Below are positions 1 through 7,783 of a stretch of 18,673 bases of DNA, one piece after another. A model generated the notes under the pieces. The model ran no database searches. It was given only the letters and a program-made list of their open reading frames with translations, and was not told the DNA's origin. Source of the stretch: Planctomycetaceae bacterium (GTDB lineage Bacteria > Planctomycetota > Planctomycetia > Planctomycetales > Planctomycetaceae); the NCBI GenBank assembly GCA_027000105.1, contig JALTOP010000208.1:1-18673 (forward strand), read 5' to 3'. The position numbers were made by a program, and so were the translations under genes. How positions within the stretch are numbered: position 1 is the stretch's first letter; every line of letters begins with the position of its first letter.

Positions 1-157
1 AGATTCGTGCAACGAAACAGCACAGAAATCAAACAGAGCAGAACCAAAGGAGTAAACAGCGGGTACCGTGCAATCGTCAGGCGAACCGCGTGTCGAAATC
101 GGCTTTTGTAAGATCTTTTGCAGTATGTAGACATTGAAGTTCCCGTAAACAGGCCTT
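1..157. other. Window edge, no gene recognised
   Basis: This 157-bp stretch lies downstream of the minus-strand glycosyltransferase. I see no convincing coding frame, tRNA or terminator. An AAAGGAG string near 46-52 resembles a ribosome binding site but has no suitable start codon after it. Confidence 0.5.
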
Positions 158-1804
158 TCACCTGATTTTTGTCGCCCCGTTGAAATGTTCTCGGGCGACT
201 GGACGAAAAGTATCTGCATCCGATCGCAACGGCGAGGACGCCCGAAACACCTCGTACTGTCTCTTTCGGGTGCCTCCCAACTCGACAGAGATCGTTCCAA
301 GCGAATCCCATCGGGAATAGCATTGCTTTAACGATTCAGGCAGCTTCGGATCTACTTCAGCAATAACGATCGCTTCCGGGTTTTGGGCGGGATCGGGGCG
401 ATCCCATAAATCGTACTGGCACTGCACACCTGCGTCATCCTGAGACCAAAACGGTATCATCGGTTGACCAGGAAGATAAAAAGCCAACGCGGAAGTGATG
501 TCTCGACCGGCAGTAGAAATAATGACCGGTTTATGCGAACTGTCCCGGCTGATACGTTCTTTCTGCAATTTGTCGAAACGAACAGCCAATTCTTTCCAGC
601 CTCGTAAACGAGCTGTGATATCGACCGGGCTTCCCGCCAACGGAGAAACCGGAACGATCGTGATCGCCGCGTAGGTGGCCAAACTGAAAACCAAACCTGT
701 CTGCCAGGCTCGTTTCAGAACGGCGGTTCGATCCCTGAACAAATCGGTCAACGTGGAACGCCCCAACAGAACCGCTGTTGTCAGCACAACGCCCGCCGGA
801 TAGCAGGCCGCTGGCCAATTCGGCTCCAATCGACGGGTTGCGCTCAGCAGGATAATCCCCGCCAACGGAACTCCCGAAAAACAGAGCAGATACCGCTCAG
901 CATCATTCAACTTCGGAAACTGTCGAAACCCTGCGTACAGCGTCGCCATCACTGCAAACCACAACACAGGCGATACCACACCAACCTGTCCGAGAATGAA
1001 TTCGCCGAACCTTGCCAATCTGGTCGAAAGAGAAACCGAAACATCCTGAAAATGCGAAGCTGTATGCTCAAACGTAATCCAGTCGTGCTGATAGTTCCAG
1101 TAGAGAACGGGCAGCAGAAACATCAGGCCCAGAATCGCCGTTCCCCAAACACGAGGGGAAAGGCACAGGTGTCTGCGAGAAGGCGTGATCAACAGGAACA
1201 GTCCCCCCAGCGGAAGGAAACCGAGCATTGTCTGTTTGGAAAGCAGGCCCAAACCGAGCCACAAAGCTGTCAGGCCGCATAACGATAAAGGCGGTTTCTG
1301 CTCACTGGTCATCATCCAGAAGCTGTATAACGCAGCAGCCCAGAAAAACAGGAAGGGCGCATCGATCGTCATCACAAAACTCATCGCTGCCTGTCCCGGC
1401 GTCAATGCCAACAGAATGACAGCAAACAGACCGACACGAAAGGCAAACAGCCGGGCACCGAGTTTGAAAATCCAGATCAATCCCAATGTCCCGAATAGCG
1501 CAGCCGGAATGCGGACTGCAAATTCATTCGCACCAAAGAATGAACGTGATAGCCAGTTGATCCAGGCGATCATCGGCGGTTTACTGTAATACCCGTAATC
1601 GAGTCGGCGAGACCAATCCCAGTAGTACGATTCATCTGCAATCAAATCGACTGGCGACAGGACAATAAAACTCAGGCGCACAATGAACAGCACACCCAGA
1701 AACCACCACAAGGGATACTCCGAAATCGATTGCCGAAATCGCGATCCTGTCGAGACAGATCCCCGAAACATCCTGTTTGACAAGGCATTAACAGTTGACA
1801 TCAT
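158..1804 (-). CDS. GT39/ArnT-like membrane glycosyltransferase
   Basis: Predicted multi-pass GT-C glycosyltransferase of the PMT/ArnT (GT39/GT83, PMT_2-like) superfamily, 548 aa. Such enzymes move a sugar from a polyprenyl-phosphate donor to a lipid or protein acceptor on the outer face of the inner membrane. What is visible: a first membrane helix (about residues 33-52), then the acidic luminal-loop motif DESYYWDW (57-64) that carries the catalytic Asp in this family, then YYSKPPM (72-78), then a string of hydrophobic helices and a hydrophilic C-terminal domain from about residue 385. The start is ATG at 1804, directly followed by a second ATG; no strong ribosome binding site is present, only GTGG. 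It lies 135 bp downstream of the LptF-family gene on the same strand, so envelope glycolipid modification is a reasonable inference. The exact sugar and acceptor cannot be read from sequence. Confidence 0.85.
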   Translation of the reverse strand: MMSTVNALSNRMFRGSVSTGSRFRQSISEYPLWWFLGVLFIVRLSFIVLSPVDLIADESYYWDWSRRLDYGYYSKPPMIAWINWLSRSFFGANEFAVRIPAALFGTLGLIWIFKLGARLFAFRVGLFAVILLALTPGQAAMSFVMTIDAPFLFFWAAALYSFWMMTSEQKPPLSLCGLTALWLGLGLLSKQTMLGFLPLGGLFLLITPSRRHLCLSPRVWGTAILGLMFLLPVLYWNYQHDWITFEHTASHFQDVSVSLSTRLARFGEFILGQVGVVSPVLWFAVMATLYAGFRQFPKLNDAERYLLCFSGVPLAGIILLSATRRLEPNWPAACYPAGVVLTTAVLLGRSTLTDLFRDRTAVLKRAWQTGLVFSLATYAAITIVPVSPLAGSPVDITARLRGWKELAVRFDKLQKERISRDSSHKPVIISTAGRDITSALAFYLPGQPMIPFWSQDDAGVQCQYDLWDRPDPAQNPEAIVIAEVDPKLPESLKQCYSRWDSLGTISVELGGTRKRQYEVFRASSPLRSDADTFRPVAREHFNGATKIR

Positions 1805-1863
1805 TTACCACTTGATAAATCAATTTAATTTGACTGGTTGATAACTTGACCTGATTGATCTGA

Positions 1864-1904
1864 TTTTTCCCGACTCGATATTTTTTTCCCGACTCGATAT
1901 TTTT
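1864..1904. repeat. Perfect 19-bp tandem duplication
   Basis: The unit TTTTTCCCGACTCGATATT occurs at 1864-1882 and again at 1883-1901, with identity continuing three more bases. It lies between the LptF-family stop codon (1940) and the glycosyltransferase start (1804), both on the minus strand. It could be a doubled operator or a recent slippage duplication. Confidence 0.9.
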
Positions 1905-1939
1905 GGCAGAATGAAGCAGACCATCGTCAAACCGCTTAC

Positions 1940-3063
1940 TCAGGTTTCAACGGAATCCATCAACCAGACTGCGAACGGAACAACAAAAAATAACGGTAAC
2001 CAGGCGGCTTGAACCGGCTCGCTGATGTGATACGCAGGAAGAAAACGGACTACGTAGGTGCTGGCCAGAATGACAAACAGCCAGAACCCGCATTTCCCGG
2101 CGGCAAGAATCATTCCTCGACTTTCACGCTCCAGAATGATTGGTATCGAAATGGCAATCATCAAGCCGGCCAACAGCGGCTCAATAAAACGCATGTGCAA
2201 ATCGAACTCGAGTTCACGGGCCGAATTGGCATCTATCGCGGGACTGTTGATCCGTCTAAGCAACTCGGGCGTACTCAAAAACCGACTCGACCCGTTCGCT
2301 TTGTAGATCATGTCCGGCCCGATATCACTGACAACAAACACATTCGCCGAGCGTTTGGTTCGCCGGACGTACCGTTTCCCTTTTTGTGTCAACGGGATCG
2401 TTTCGGGAGGCGGTTGGACGTTCTTCAACAGCCAGCCACCCGGGCGTTTCTTGTAGGGAGAGAAATATTTCGCTTCATCTGCCCGCAGGTTGATCATGTC
2501 ATTCCCTGCAATATCGGGAGGCAAAAGAAAAGCGGCCTTTTCGACCGTTTATCTTCCGGCACAACCTTCCACCCGTCAATCAATATCTGGGAACCGTGGT
2601 CGTACTTCGGGACAACCAGATGGGATGTTTTTTCGTTTCCGCCTCGACTGGCGTGTTGATAGTGACCAAACCGACTCAAAAAAAACTCCCGATTCACCAT
2701 CTTGACGCACACCATCGTTGAGACTCCCAGCAGCAGCGCAGGAGCCAGAATTCGGTAAGTCGGTATTCCGGCTGAAAGAAACGGTTTGACCTGACCGTTC
2801 CTTTTCAAAAGCAGAATGGCTGTCAAAATGGAAAGAGCAATCAGCGGGCTCGATGCCGTATCGAAAATCAGCATCCCCTGTCTCGAATAGTATTGAACAA
2901 TGCGCACAACGACCGCAAACGTCCCACCCTGTGTCTGATTCAAAAAATCATCCACATTGTCGAACAGATCGATAATTGCAAACAGTCCCATGATTACACA
3001 AAAGTAAATGACATTGATGTAAAGGAACTGTCGGTAGAGATAACGCTCAAAAATAGTCAGCAT
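1940..3063 (-). pseudogene. LptF/LptG (YjgP/YjgQ)-family permease, frameshifted
   Basis: Read across one frameshift, this is a permease of about 373 aa of the LptF/LptG family, the membrane half of the ABC transporter that lifts lipopolysaccharide from the inner membrane to the Lpt bridge. The N-terminal part (3063 to about 2530) begins MLTIFERYLYRQF and has the typical paired helices and the NREF segment before the periplasmic domain. The C-terminal part (about 2530 to 1940) carries the rest of the periplasmic domain and the last helices, with EFDLHMRFIEPLLAGLMIAI. The N-terminal frame stops at 2494. The other frame is closed upstream by a stop and could otherwise start only at a TTG at 2524. 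The two join if one T is added to a four-T run near 2524-2527 (minus strand), giving LFFCLPPDIAG. This could be a sequencing error, a real mutation or recoding. LptF versus LptG cannot be decided. Confidence 0.8.
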
Positions 3064-3114
3064 GAATCAATGATGCATCACTTCCTTGCTGGTAAACGTT
3101 GTTCCCAACTCCTG

Positions 3115-3139
3115 TAATAACAACGTGTTGCATAAATTA
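3115..3139 (-). promoter_or_regulatory. Upstream element shared with glyQS
   Basis: On the minus strand this reads TTTATGCAACACGTTG then TTATTACA, ending 52 bp before the LptF-family start. Upstream of glyQS the sequence TTTATACGACACGTT then TATTACA occurs in the same orientation. An adjoining perfect palindrome, GCATAA-A-TTATGC, spans 3130-3142. A shared operator or promoter element is inferred; no regulator is identified. Confidence 0.4.
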
Positions 3140-3146
3140 TGCCAGA

Positions 3147-3175
3147 AAATTCCCGCAGACCGGGACGTCGCGGGA
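3147..3175 (-). terminator. Probable intrinsic terminator of the GNAT gene
   Basis: TCCCGC (3151-3156) pairs with GCGGGA (3170-3175), with an inner GAC/GTC pairing around a six-base loop. On the minus strand the stem is followed by ATTTTC. It sits about 85 bp downstream of the minus-strand GNAT stop codon. The T-run is short, so efficiency is uncertain. Confidence 0.45.
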
Positions 3176-3260
3176 GTCTAACACAGATTCCAGCTTTCAG
3201 GCGACAGCAATTTCGCGGAGCGTTTCATTTCCATAACCCATTTTAAAATAACAGGTTACG

Positions 3261-4307
3261 TCATTCTCTTTCTGGTTCTTCCGTTTGAGCGGGCTCATTT
3301 AATGATGAGGCTTCAGTTTCGGGAGCAGAAGAACCCGCGGTTTCCAGCTTTTTGTGGTAAACGATGCCGGTATCGATCTGGTTGTAACCGATTCCCTCAA
3401 CAAGTTGAACAACATCCTGCCGGGCCAATGGCACGTGTATTTCTGTCAGGGTGACCATCTCGTTTTTGAGGCGGCGGCCGACTTCGATCAACAAAGCCTG
3501 AGCATAACCTTTTCGCCGCTGATCTTCCGCCACGTAAAGATCAAGCAGGCCGACTGCGCGTTCATTCCAGGTGGGGATATAAAAATCGAGTCCTATGACG
3601 GAAATACCTGCAACCGGATCGCCCCCATTTTTGGGGCAAAGTTCAAATTGGAGAGAATCGTATCTTCCCATCCGAACCATCCACCACCAGTCAACCTGAT
3701 GCGGTTGATCGGTCATATCGACTTCCATTTTCCGCCTGATGTTCAACAATCGAAAATGGATCGGATCCCGCGATGTCTGTAAATTTTTCTGATAGACCCC
3801 ATGTTTTTCGCGTTCTGTATAACCGGACGCTTTCAGGAATGGATGCAACGATTCATGAGATTCCAGGAAACCGGACGGCTTGCTCCCTCCGTAAATACCG
3901 GTGTAAAAGGGATCGCGTTCAGGAGACGGGCCGGCATGGAGATCGGTCGCGCCCCGGGAACGAGCATATTGTTCCGCTTTTTGCAGTAACTGCTGACCGA
4001 TATATCTGCCTCGGGCTTCTGGATCGACAACAATGGCACAAATGACCGCTTGCGTATGATCCAGATCAGTATGTTCCGCGTTGACACCAAAACCGACGTG
4101 GACAAAACCGAGCAATCTCCCTTCCTGCTCAGCGACAATCAGGCCCTCGGGATCGAAATAGGTCTGGGCGAGTGCAGCAGTATCGAAAATATCGCAGGAA
4201 ATAGGGGCTGCAACACCCCTTCCCAGATAGGAAGCATTCCACAATCGGACGAGTTCCGGGGTATCGAAATTTCGAAATGTGCGGAAAAATACATCTGTCA
4301 TGAGCAT
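3261..4307 (-). CDS. Tandem GNAT-domain N-acetyltransferase
   Basis: A 348-aa protein with two GNAT (Gcn5-related) domains. The first has a motif-A acetyl-CoA loop at about residues 93-108 (VVDPEARGRYIGQQLL, R-G-x-x-I-G type). The second has YVAEDQRRKGYAQALL at about 258-273. A glutamate-, serine- and proline-rich tail (about 325-348) looks disordered. Double-GNAT proteins include mycothiol synthase MshD, but nothing here supports that substrate. The first ATG is at 4307 and a second lies six bases on at 4301; neither has a strong ribosome binding site, so the exact start is open. The gene is monocistronic: a likely terminator follows it and the upstream neighbour is divergent. Substrate unknown. 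Confidence 0.85.
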   Translation of the reverse strand: MLMTDVFFRTFRNFDTPELVRLWNASYLGRGVAAPISCDIFDTAALAQTYFDPEGLIVAEQEGRLLGFVHVGFGVNAEHTDLDHTQAVICAIVVDPEARGRYIGQQLLQKAEQYARSRGATDLHAGPSPERDPFYTGIYGGSKPSGFLESHESLHPFLKASGYTEREKHGVYQKNLQTSRDPIHFRLLNIRRKMEVDMTDQPHQVDWWWMVRMGRYDSLQFELCPKNGGDPVAGISVIGLDFYIPTWNERAVGLLDLYVAEDQRRKGYAQALLIEVGRRLKNEMVTLTEIHVPLARQDVVQLVEGIGYNQIDTGIVYHKKLETAGSSAPETEASSLNEPAQTEEPERE

Positions 4308-4646
4308 TTATTACGACTTCAAACAGCCGATTACAAGACGAATTGACGGCTCAACCGAAAAACATCCCCGATCTGTCTGTGCTACTGAACGGTTAAAGTT
4401 TACGAACGGTGCGAAAACTTTTGAAAATCCCATTTTGGTTACGGCGGTCAGAACAGACCAGCCGTGCCGGGTTGTCGTCCGATTTCTCTCGTGATCGCTT
4501 CCTCCATCCAGCTATCTTACCAGTTGGTGGCGAATTTCTGAATTGATGGCGAACAATATTTATTTTTTTCGCCCTTCGGCTTGTTATCCTGTATCTTGTC
4601 TTGATCACATGATATCACTCGATTTCGAGCACTCGCCAGGAGATAA
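4308..4646. other. Divergent intergenic region with repeat copy A
   Basis: This 339-bp gap separates the minus-strand GNAT gene from the plus-strand 4647 gene. It contains repeat copy A (4389-4475) and an AT-rich tract around 4555-4575. Promoters for both genes should lie here, but I cannot pick a convincing -35/-10 pair. No tRNA or other RNA gene is seen. Confidence 0.6.
4389..4475 (+). repeat. Dispersed stem-loop repeat, copy A
   Basis: First of three copies of an 83-87 bp intergenic repeat. Potential stem 1 is AAAGTTT (4395-4401) with AAACTTT (4415-4421). Potential stem 2 is CGGCGGTC (4442-4449) with GACC-A-GCCG (4456-4464), one bulged A and loop AGAACA. It differs from copy B at 5 of 87 positions by eye. 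The element does not resemble an IS and encodes no plausible protein. Confidence 0.9.
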
Positions 4647-5081
4647 TTGACGGGAAACTTTTGTGAAATGAGTTCCATCACTGATGAAGAACTGCTTGCC
4701 TATGCCGATGAGCAACTGCAGGCGGAACTATCGACCCGGATCGAAAAAATTCTACGCCAGGAACCGGCTGAACGGGAACGATTGCGTCTGCTGCTGGAGC
4801 AACGCGATCAGGGAAACCTGGGCCTTGGTGATATCTGGAGACATGAACGGCTCAGTTGTCCCCAGCGCTCTGATCTGGGTCTGTTTCTGATCAACGCTTT
4901 GGATGCCCGGCAGATGGACTATATTTCGTTTCATCTCGAACAAATTGGCTGCGGCTACTGTCAGGCGATTCTGGAAGAAATGCGGTCGAACGTAACAGCC
5001 GGGAACATCGACATCGAATCGAAAAAAAGGAGACAACAGCTTTTCGCCTCGTCAGCCGGGCTGTTGAGGAAACCGGAATAG
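4647..5081 (+). CDS. Conserved planctomycete-type protein with H-x5-C-x2-C motif
   Basis: A small soluble protein of unknown function, 144 aa from TTG 4647 or 137 aa from ATG 4668. The N-terminus (SITDEELLAYADEQL, an acidic helix) resembles the start of anti-sigma-factor-like proteins. The middle part around residues 61-105 (from the ATG) has SCPQRSDLG followed by FHLEQIGCGYC, giving H89-x5-C95-x2-C98. This is reminiscent of the zinc-binding H-x3-C-x2-C motif of ZAS anti-sigma factors, but the spacing differs and no sigma-factor gene is adjacent. From memory, very similar segments occur in planctomycete hypothetical proteins. An AGGAG at 4638-4642 sits four bases before the TTG, which favours TTG although the spacing is tight; the ATG start fits the family better. 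It converges on the next gene with 21 bp between stops. Anti-sigma activity is only a suggestion. Confidence 0.7.
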   Translation: MTGNFCEMSSITDEELLAYADEQLQAELSTRIEKILRQEPAERERLRLLLEQRDQGNLGLGDIWRHERLSCPQRSDLGLFLINALDARQMDYISFHLEQIGCGYCQAILEEMRSNVTAGNIDIESKKRRQQLFASSAGLLRKPE

Positions 5082-5102
5082 TGGGCCGCACAGAAGTTTG
5101 GA

Positions 5103-6848
5103 TCAGTCCGAAACAGTGTCGCCAATCTGGAACAGTGCCGCCAGAGGAACTCCTTCCCGCTTCAGTTCCACAACGGGCTGTCCCAACGTTTCCACTTTCC
5201 GGTCCTCCCGCCGATTCCGTCTCCCCGAAACATGAGAATGAGGATGAAAACAGTCCGGTAAATCGGCCAGACGGTAATAGATCATGACATAGCGCTTCCG
5301 GCCAGATTTGCGAAGGGCCGAAACATCCTTTTCCGAATAGGCCTGGAACTTCCATTTCTGCCTGCGCACCAAAGGCGATTGAACTTCCATTTCCTCCACT
5401 TGAAACTGATGGAGTACCGGAGCGACTTCAATTGTAGTACCTGGCGGAATTTTACCGACACACTCCTGCAGAAAAGATCGCGTGATGCTGTCACTCCAAT
5501 ACGTTCGCTCCAAACCGATCGCGTCAGCTCCGCGCAACCCGCCCACAAGTAAATTGTAATAACTGAGCTGACACGGATGCATCGCCACAAGTCCCCAACC
5601 TTGAAGCAGAAAAAAAACCGTTGTGAAACCGATCGACTGTTTGAACGATTTTTTTCGCCTCAACCAATCCCAAACCTGTTTCCCACCCAATCCGATAAAA
5701 ACTCCCCAAAGAGGGAACAGCATCAGAAACAGTCTCTCGCCATCGTAGACGGCTGCTCGGGTCGAAAAGAGAAGCAGCGGGAAAACAAGGCACATCAAAA
5801 CCAGAATCAACCGTCGATCCCTCGTCTTTTTTTGGATCGCTTTCACCAATCCTGCCAGACCGAGCAGATGCAAACCGAGGGGCACCGTCACGGCAAACAT
5901 CAACCACGGATAATGCCATGGGGTATCGACATCGGCATAGCGTTTCCCCAAATACCAAACGTTCAAACTCGTGCGATCGGTCGCAGAGCCGAGAAATTCC
6001 CGCAAATGTCCCACCGGATCAAGCCACAACCACGGCCATCCGACAAAAAACACGACCAGACCTGTCACCCCCCAAACTAACAGGGGCGGAATCGCCCGCC
6101 GCCGACCATACCACAAGGCCCATAATATGATCATCGGAATAACAAGAAATCCCTGAATCTTCGTCAACATCGCCAGGCCCAGCATCGCACCCGGAAAAAG
6201 CCCGCGTTTCCAATGAATCGAAGCGGCTTCCTGTTCCCGTTCTGAAAGCAGATTCCATTGATCTGCCAGGCATAACACAGCCAACGCGTAGGTCAGATTC
6301 ACACAGCTTTCCAATGAAGCCAGATGAGCATGAGAAAAAACCCGGGGCATCAACAGAACGGAAATGGAAGCGAACCATCCCGCCTCTTTTCCAAACCACG
6401 TCCCGGCTGTCGCCCCAACAAGAAAAATCGTCAAACCGAACAAAACTGCAGAACCGAAACGGGCACACGCGGTAACAGACATCCCCTCTGGCGAGTCCGG
6501 GGCAGCCAGCGACCACATCACATGATGCCCCAACCCCAATACGAATCGCCCCAACGGTGGGTGATCGGGAAGATACGGAACCAGCCCTGCTTCACCAAAA
6601 ATCTCACGTACATTGACAGGATCGAGAATCCAGATCCCGTACGTTCTCAATACCTCGACCAGAAGCACTCCCTGTTGGACATTGAACACCTCATCCACCG
6701 TTAGACCCGGCCCCTGAACCAAACCGGGATAACTGCCGGACGGATCGAGAGTTGCAATCACCAGAATGAAAGCCAACAAACCGACAAGCACCCCCCCGGA
6801 CCAGCGCTGACACAATAAACGGCGAAGACTATCCATCGATCGACTCAT
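5103..6848 (-). CDS. GT-C (PMT/ArnT-like) glycosyltransferase
   Basis: Second predicted polyprenyl-phosphate-sugar-dependent membrane glycosyltransferase in the window. Numbered from the TTG at 6857 (584 aa), a first helix (about 21-37) is followed by the luminal acidic motif TVDEVFN (D55, E56), the DHPPLGR loop (98-104), FSHAHLASLESCVN (174-187), many further helices, and a hydrophilic C-terminal tail. It shares little obvious sequence with the 158-1804 enzyme beyond the GT-C plan. Possible starts are TTG 6857, ATG 6848 (chosen) and ATG 6836; none has a clear ribosome binding site. It begins 15 bp after the comB-like stop (6 bp if TTG is used), so translational coupling in one operon is likely. 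Acceptor and sugar are unknown. Confidence 0.83.
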   Translation of the reverse strand: MSRSMDSLRRLLCQRWSGGVLVGLLAFILVIATLDPSGSYPGLVQGPGLTVDEVFNVQQGVLLVEVLRTYGIWILDPVNVREIFGEAGLVPYLPDHPPLGRFVLGLGHHVMWSLAAPDSPEGMSVTACARFGSAVLFGLTIFLVGATAGTWFGKEAGWFASISVLLMPRVFSHAHLASLESCVNLTYALAVLCLADQWNLLSEREQEAASIHWKRGLFPGAMLGLAMLTKIQGFLVIPMIILWALWYGRRRAIPPLLVWGVTGLVVFFVGWPWLWLDPVGHLREFLGSATDRTSLNVWYLGKRYADVDTPWHYPWLMFAVTVPLGLHLLGLAGLVKAIQKKTRDRRLILVLMCLVFPLLLFSTRAAVYDGERLFLMLFPLWGVFIGLGGKQVWDWLRRKKSFKQSIGFTTVFFLLQGWGLVAMHPCQLSYYNLLVGGLRGADAIGLERTYWSDSITRSFLQECVGKIPPGTTIEVAPVLHQFQVEEMEVQSPLVRRQKWKFQAYSEKDVSALRKSGRKRYVMIYYRLADLPDCFHPHSHVSGRRNRREDRKVETLGQPVVELKREGVPLAALFQIGDTVSD

Positions 6849-6863
6849 CTCATTCAAAAAATC

Positions 6864-7661
6864 TTATTCAGATGAAGCAATGCCGGCCTCTGGAGGTAAC
6901 GCATTGATCCGATTGGTTTCGCGATCCCAACTCGCAACTGTTTCGAGTGTATCGAGTTGGGAACAGACTGTCAGGTCGGATTCCATCCCCAGTTGCAGCA
7001 GGTTTCGCCCTCCCCGTGAATTCCTGAACAGATTCCGAATTTGTGCCGATCGATCGCCCTTCTCGTCGTAAACAGTCCGATCGTACAACGCTAGGCAGAG
7101 TTGTGTCGTATCATCACATTTACTGATTGCCGTACGACCCTCCTCAACAAGTCCTTTCGCCAGTGCACCGGCGTAAAGAGAATCCTCCAGCGTGACCCCT
7201 CCATCGGTTCCGGCACAGACAAGATGAATCGGAACCCGGTAGCGCGAAAGCTCTCTGATCACGGCGGAAAGGTTCAGGAAAGACCCGATCAATACGGTCT
7301 CCGCTTCCCGACAGTGATGAACCGCGCGGGTGCCATTTGTCGTCGTGAACAGAACCGTTTTCCCCGCCACATGTTCTGAAGAATAATCGACGGGCGAATT
7401 ACCGAAATCGAACCCTTCCACAGCGACGCCCCTGCGTTCCCCTCCCAGTATTGTTTCTGCCGTCGATGATTCCTGATCCGATAATTCCCGACGTAGTTGA
7501 AGTGCCTGCTCCACCTGTTCACAGGGAATCACACACTTTGCCCCATTCGCGATGGCAGTGGTGATGGTTGTCGAAGCGCGCAGAATATCGATCACAACAG
7601 CGACATCGCCACGAAGTTGCTCGGCAGAAAAATGATCTGGAAGCAAATGGGTAAAAATCAT
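6864..7661 (-). CDS. comB: ComB-like 2-phosphosulfolactate phosphatase
   Basis: A 265-aa member of the ComB family, which in methanogens hydrolyses 2-phosphosulfolactate to sulfolactate during coenzyme M synthesis. Family blocks are all present: VVIDILRAST (22-31), LGGERRG (72-78), GFDFGNSP (83-90), TTTNGTRA (106-113) and CAGTDGGVTLED (149-160). I chose ATG 7661, with a GGGAAAG ribosome binding site upstream; a reading frame open back to 7841 would add 60 unlike residues and overlap the previous gene. It lies between an ATP-grasp gene (122 bp upstream) and a glycosyltransferase (close coupling). Bacterial family members need not make coenzyme M; in Bacillus the homologue is tied to sulfolactate. 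The other coenzyme M or sulfolactate genes are not in this window, so the physiological role is inferred only from family. Confidence 0.85.
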   Translation of the reverse strand: MIFTHLLPDHFSAEQLRGDVAVVIDILRASTTITTAIANGAKCVIPCEQVEQALQLRRELSDQESSTAETILGGERRGVAVEGFDFGNSPVDYSSEHVAGKTVLFTTTNGTRAVHHCREAETVLIGSFLNLSAVIRELSRYRVPIHLVCAGTDGGVTLEDSLYAGALAKGLVEEGRTAISKCDDTTQLCLALYDRTVYDEKGDRSAQIRNLFRNSRGGRNLLQLGMESDLTVCSQLDTLETVASWDRETNRINALPPEAGIASSE

Positions 7662-7783
7662 GAAAGTCTTTCCCGAGGTTGCCGAAACCGGGCTTGATAT
7701 CGGATCCCAACTCCGGATTCGATACCGAACCACTCCTGCGCCTACTTTACCGCCGGATAAATCGATTTGCCAGCGATCAAATT

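Noticed and set aside
2514..2530. Programmed -1 frameshift site in the LptF-family gene
   Set aside because: No X-XXY-YYZ slippery heptamer in the right frame and no obvious downstream stimulatory structure; an indel is the simpler reading.
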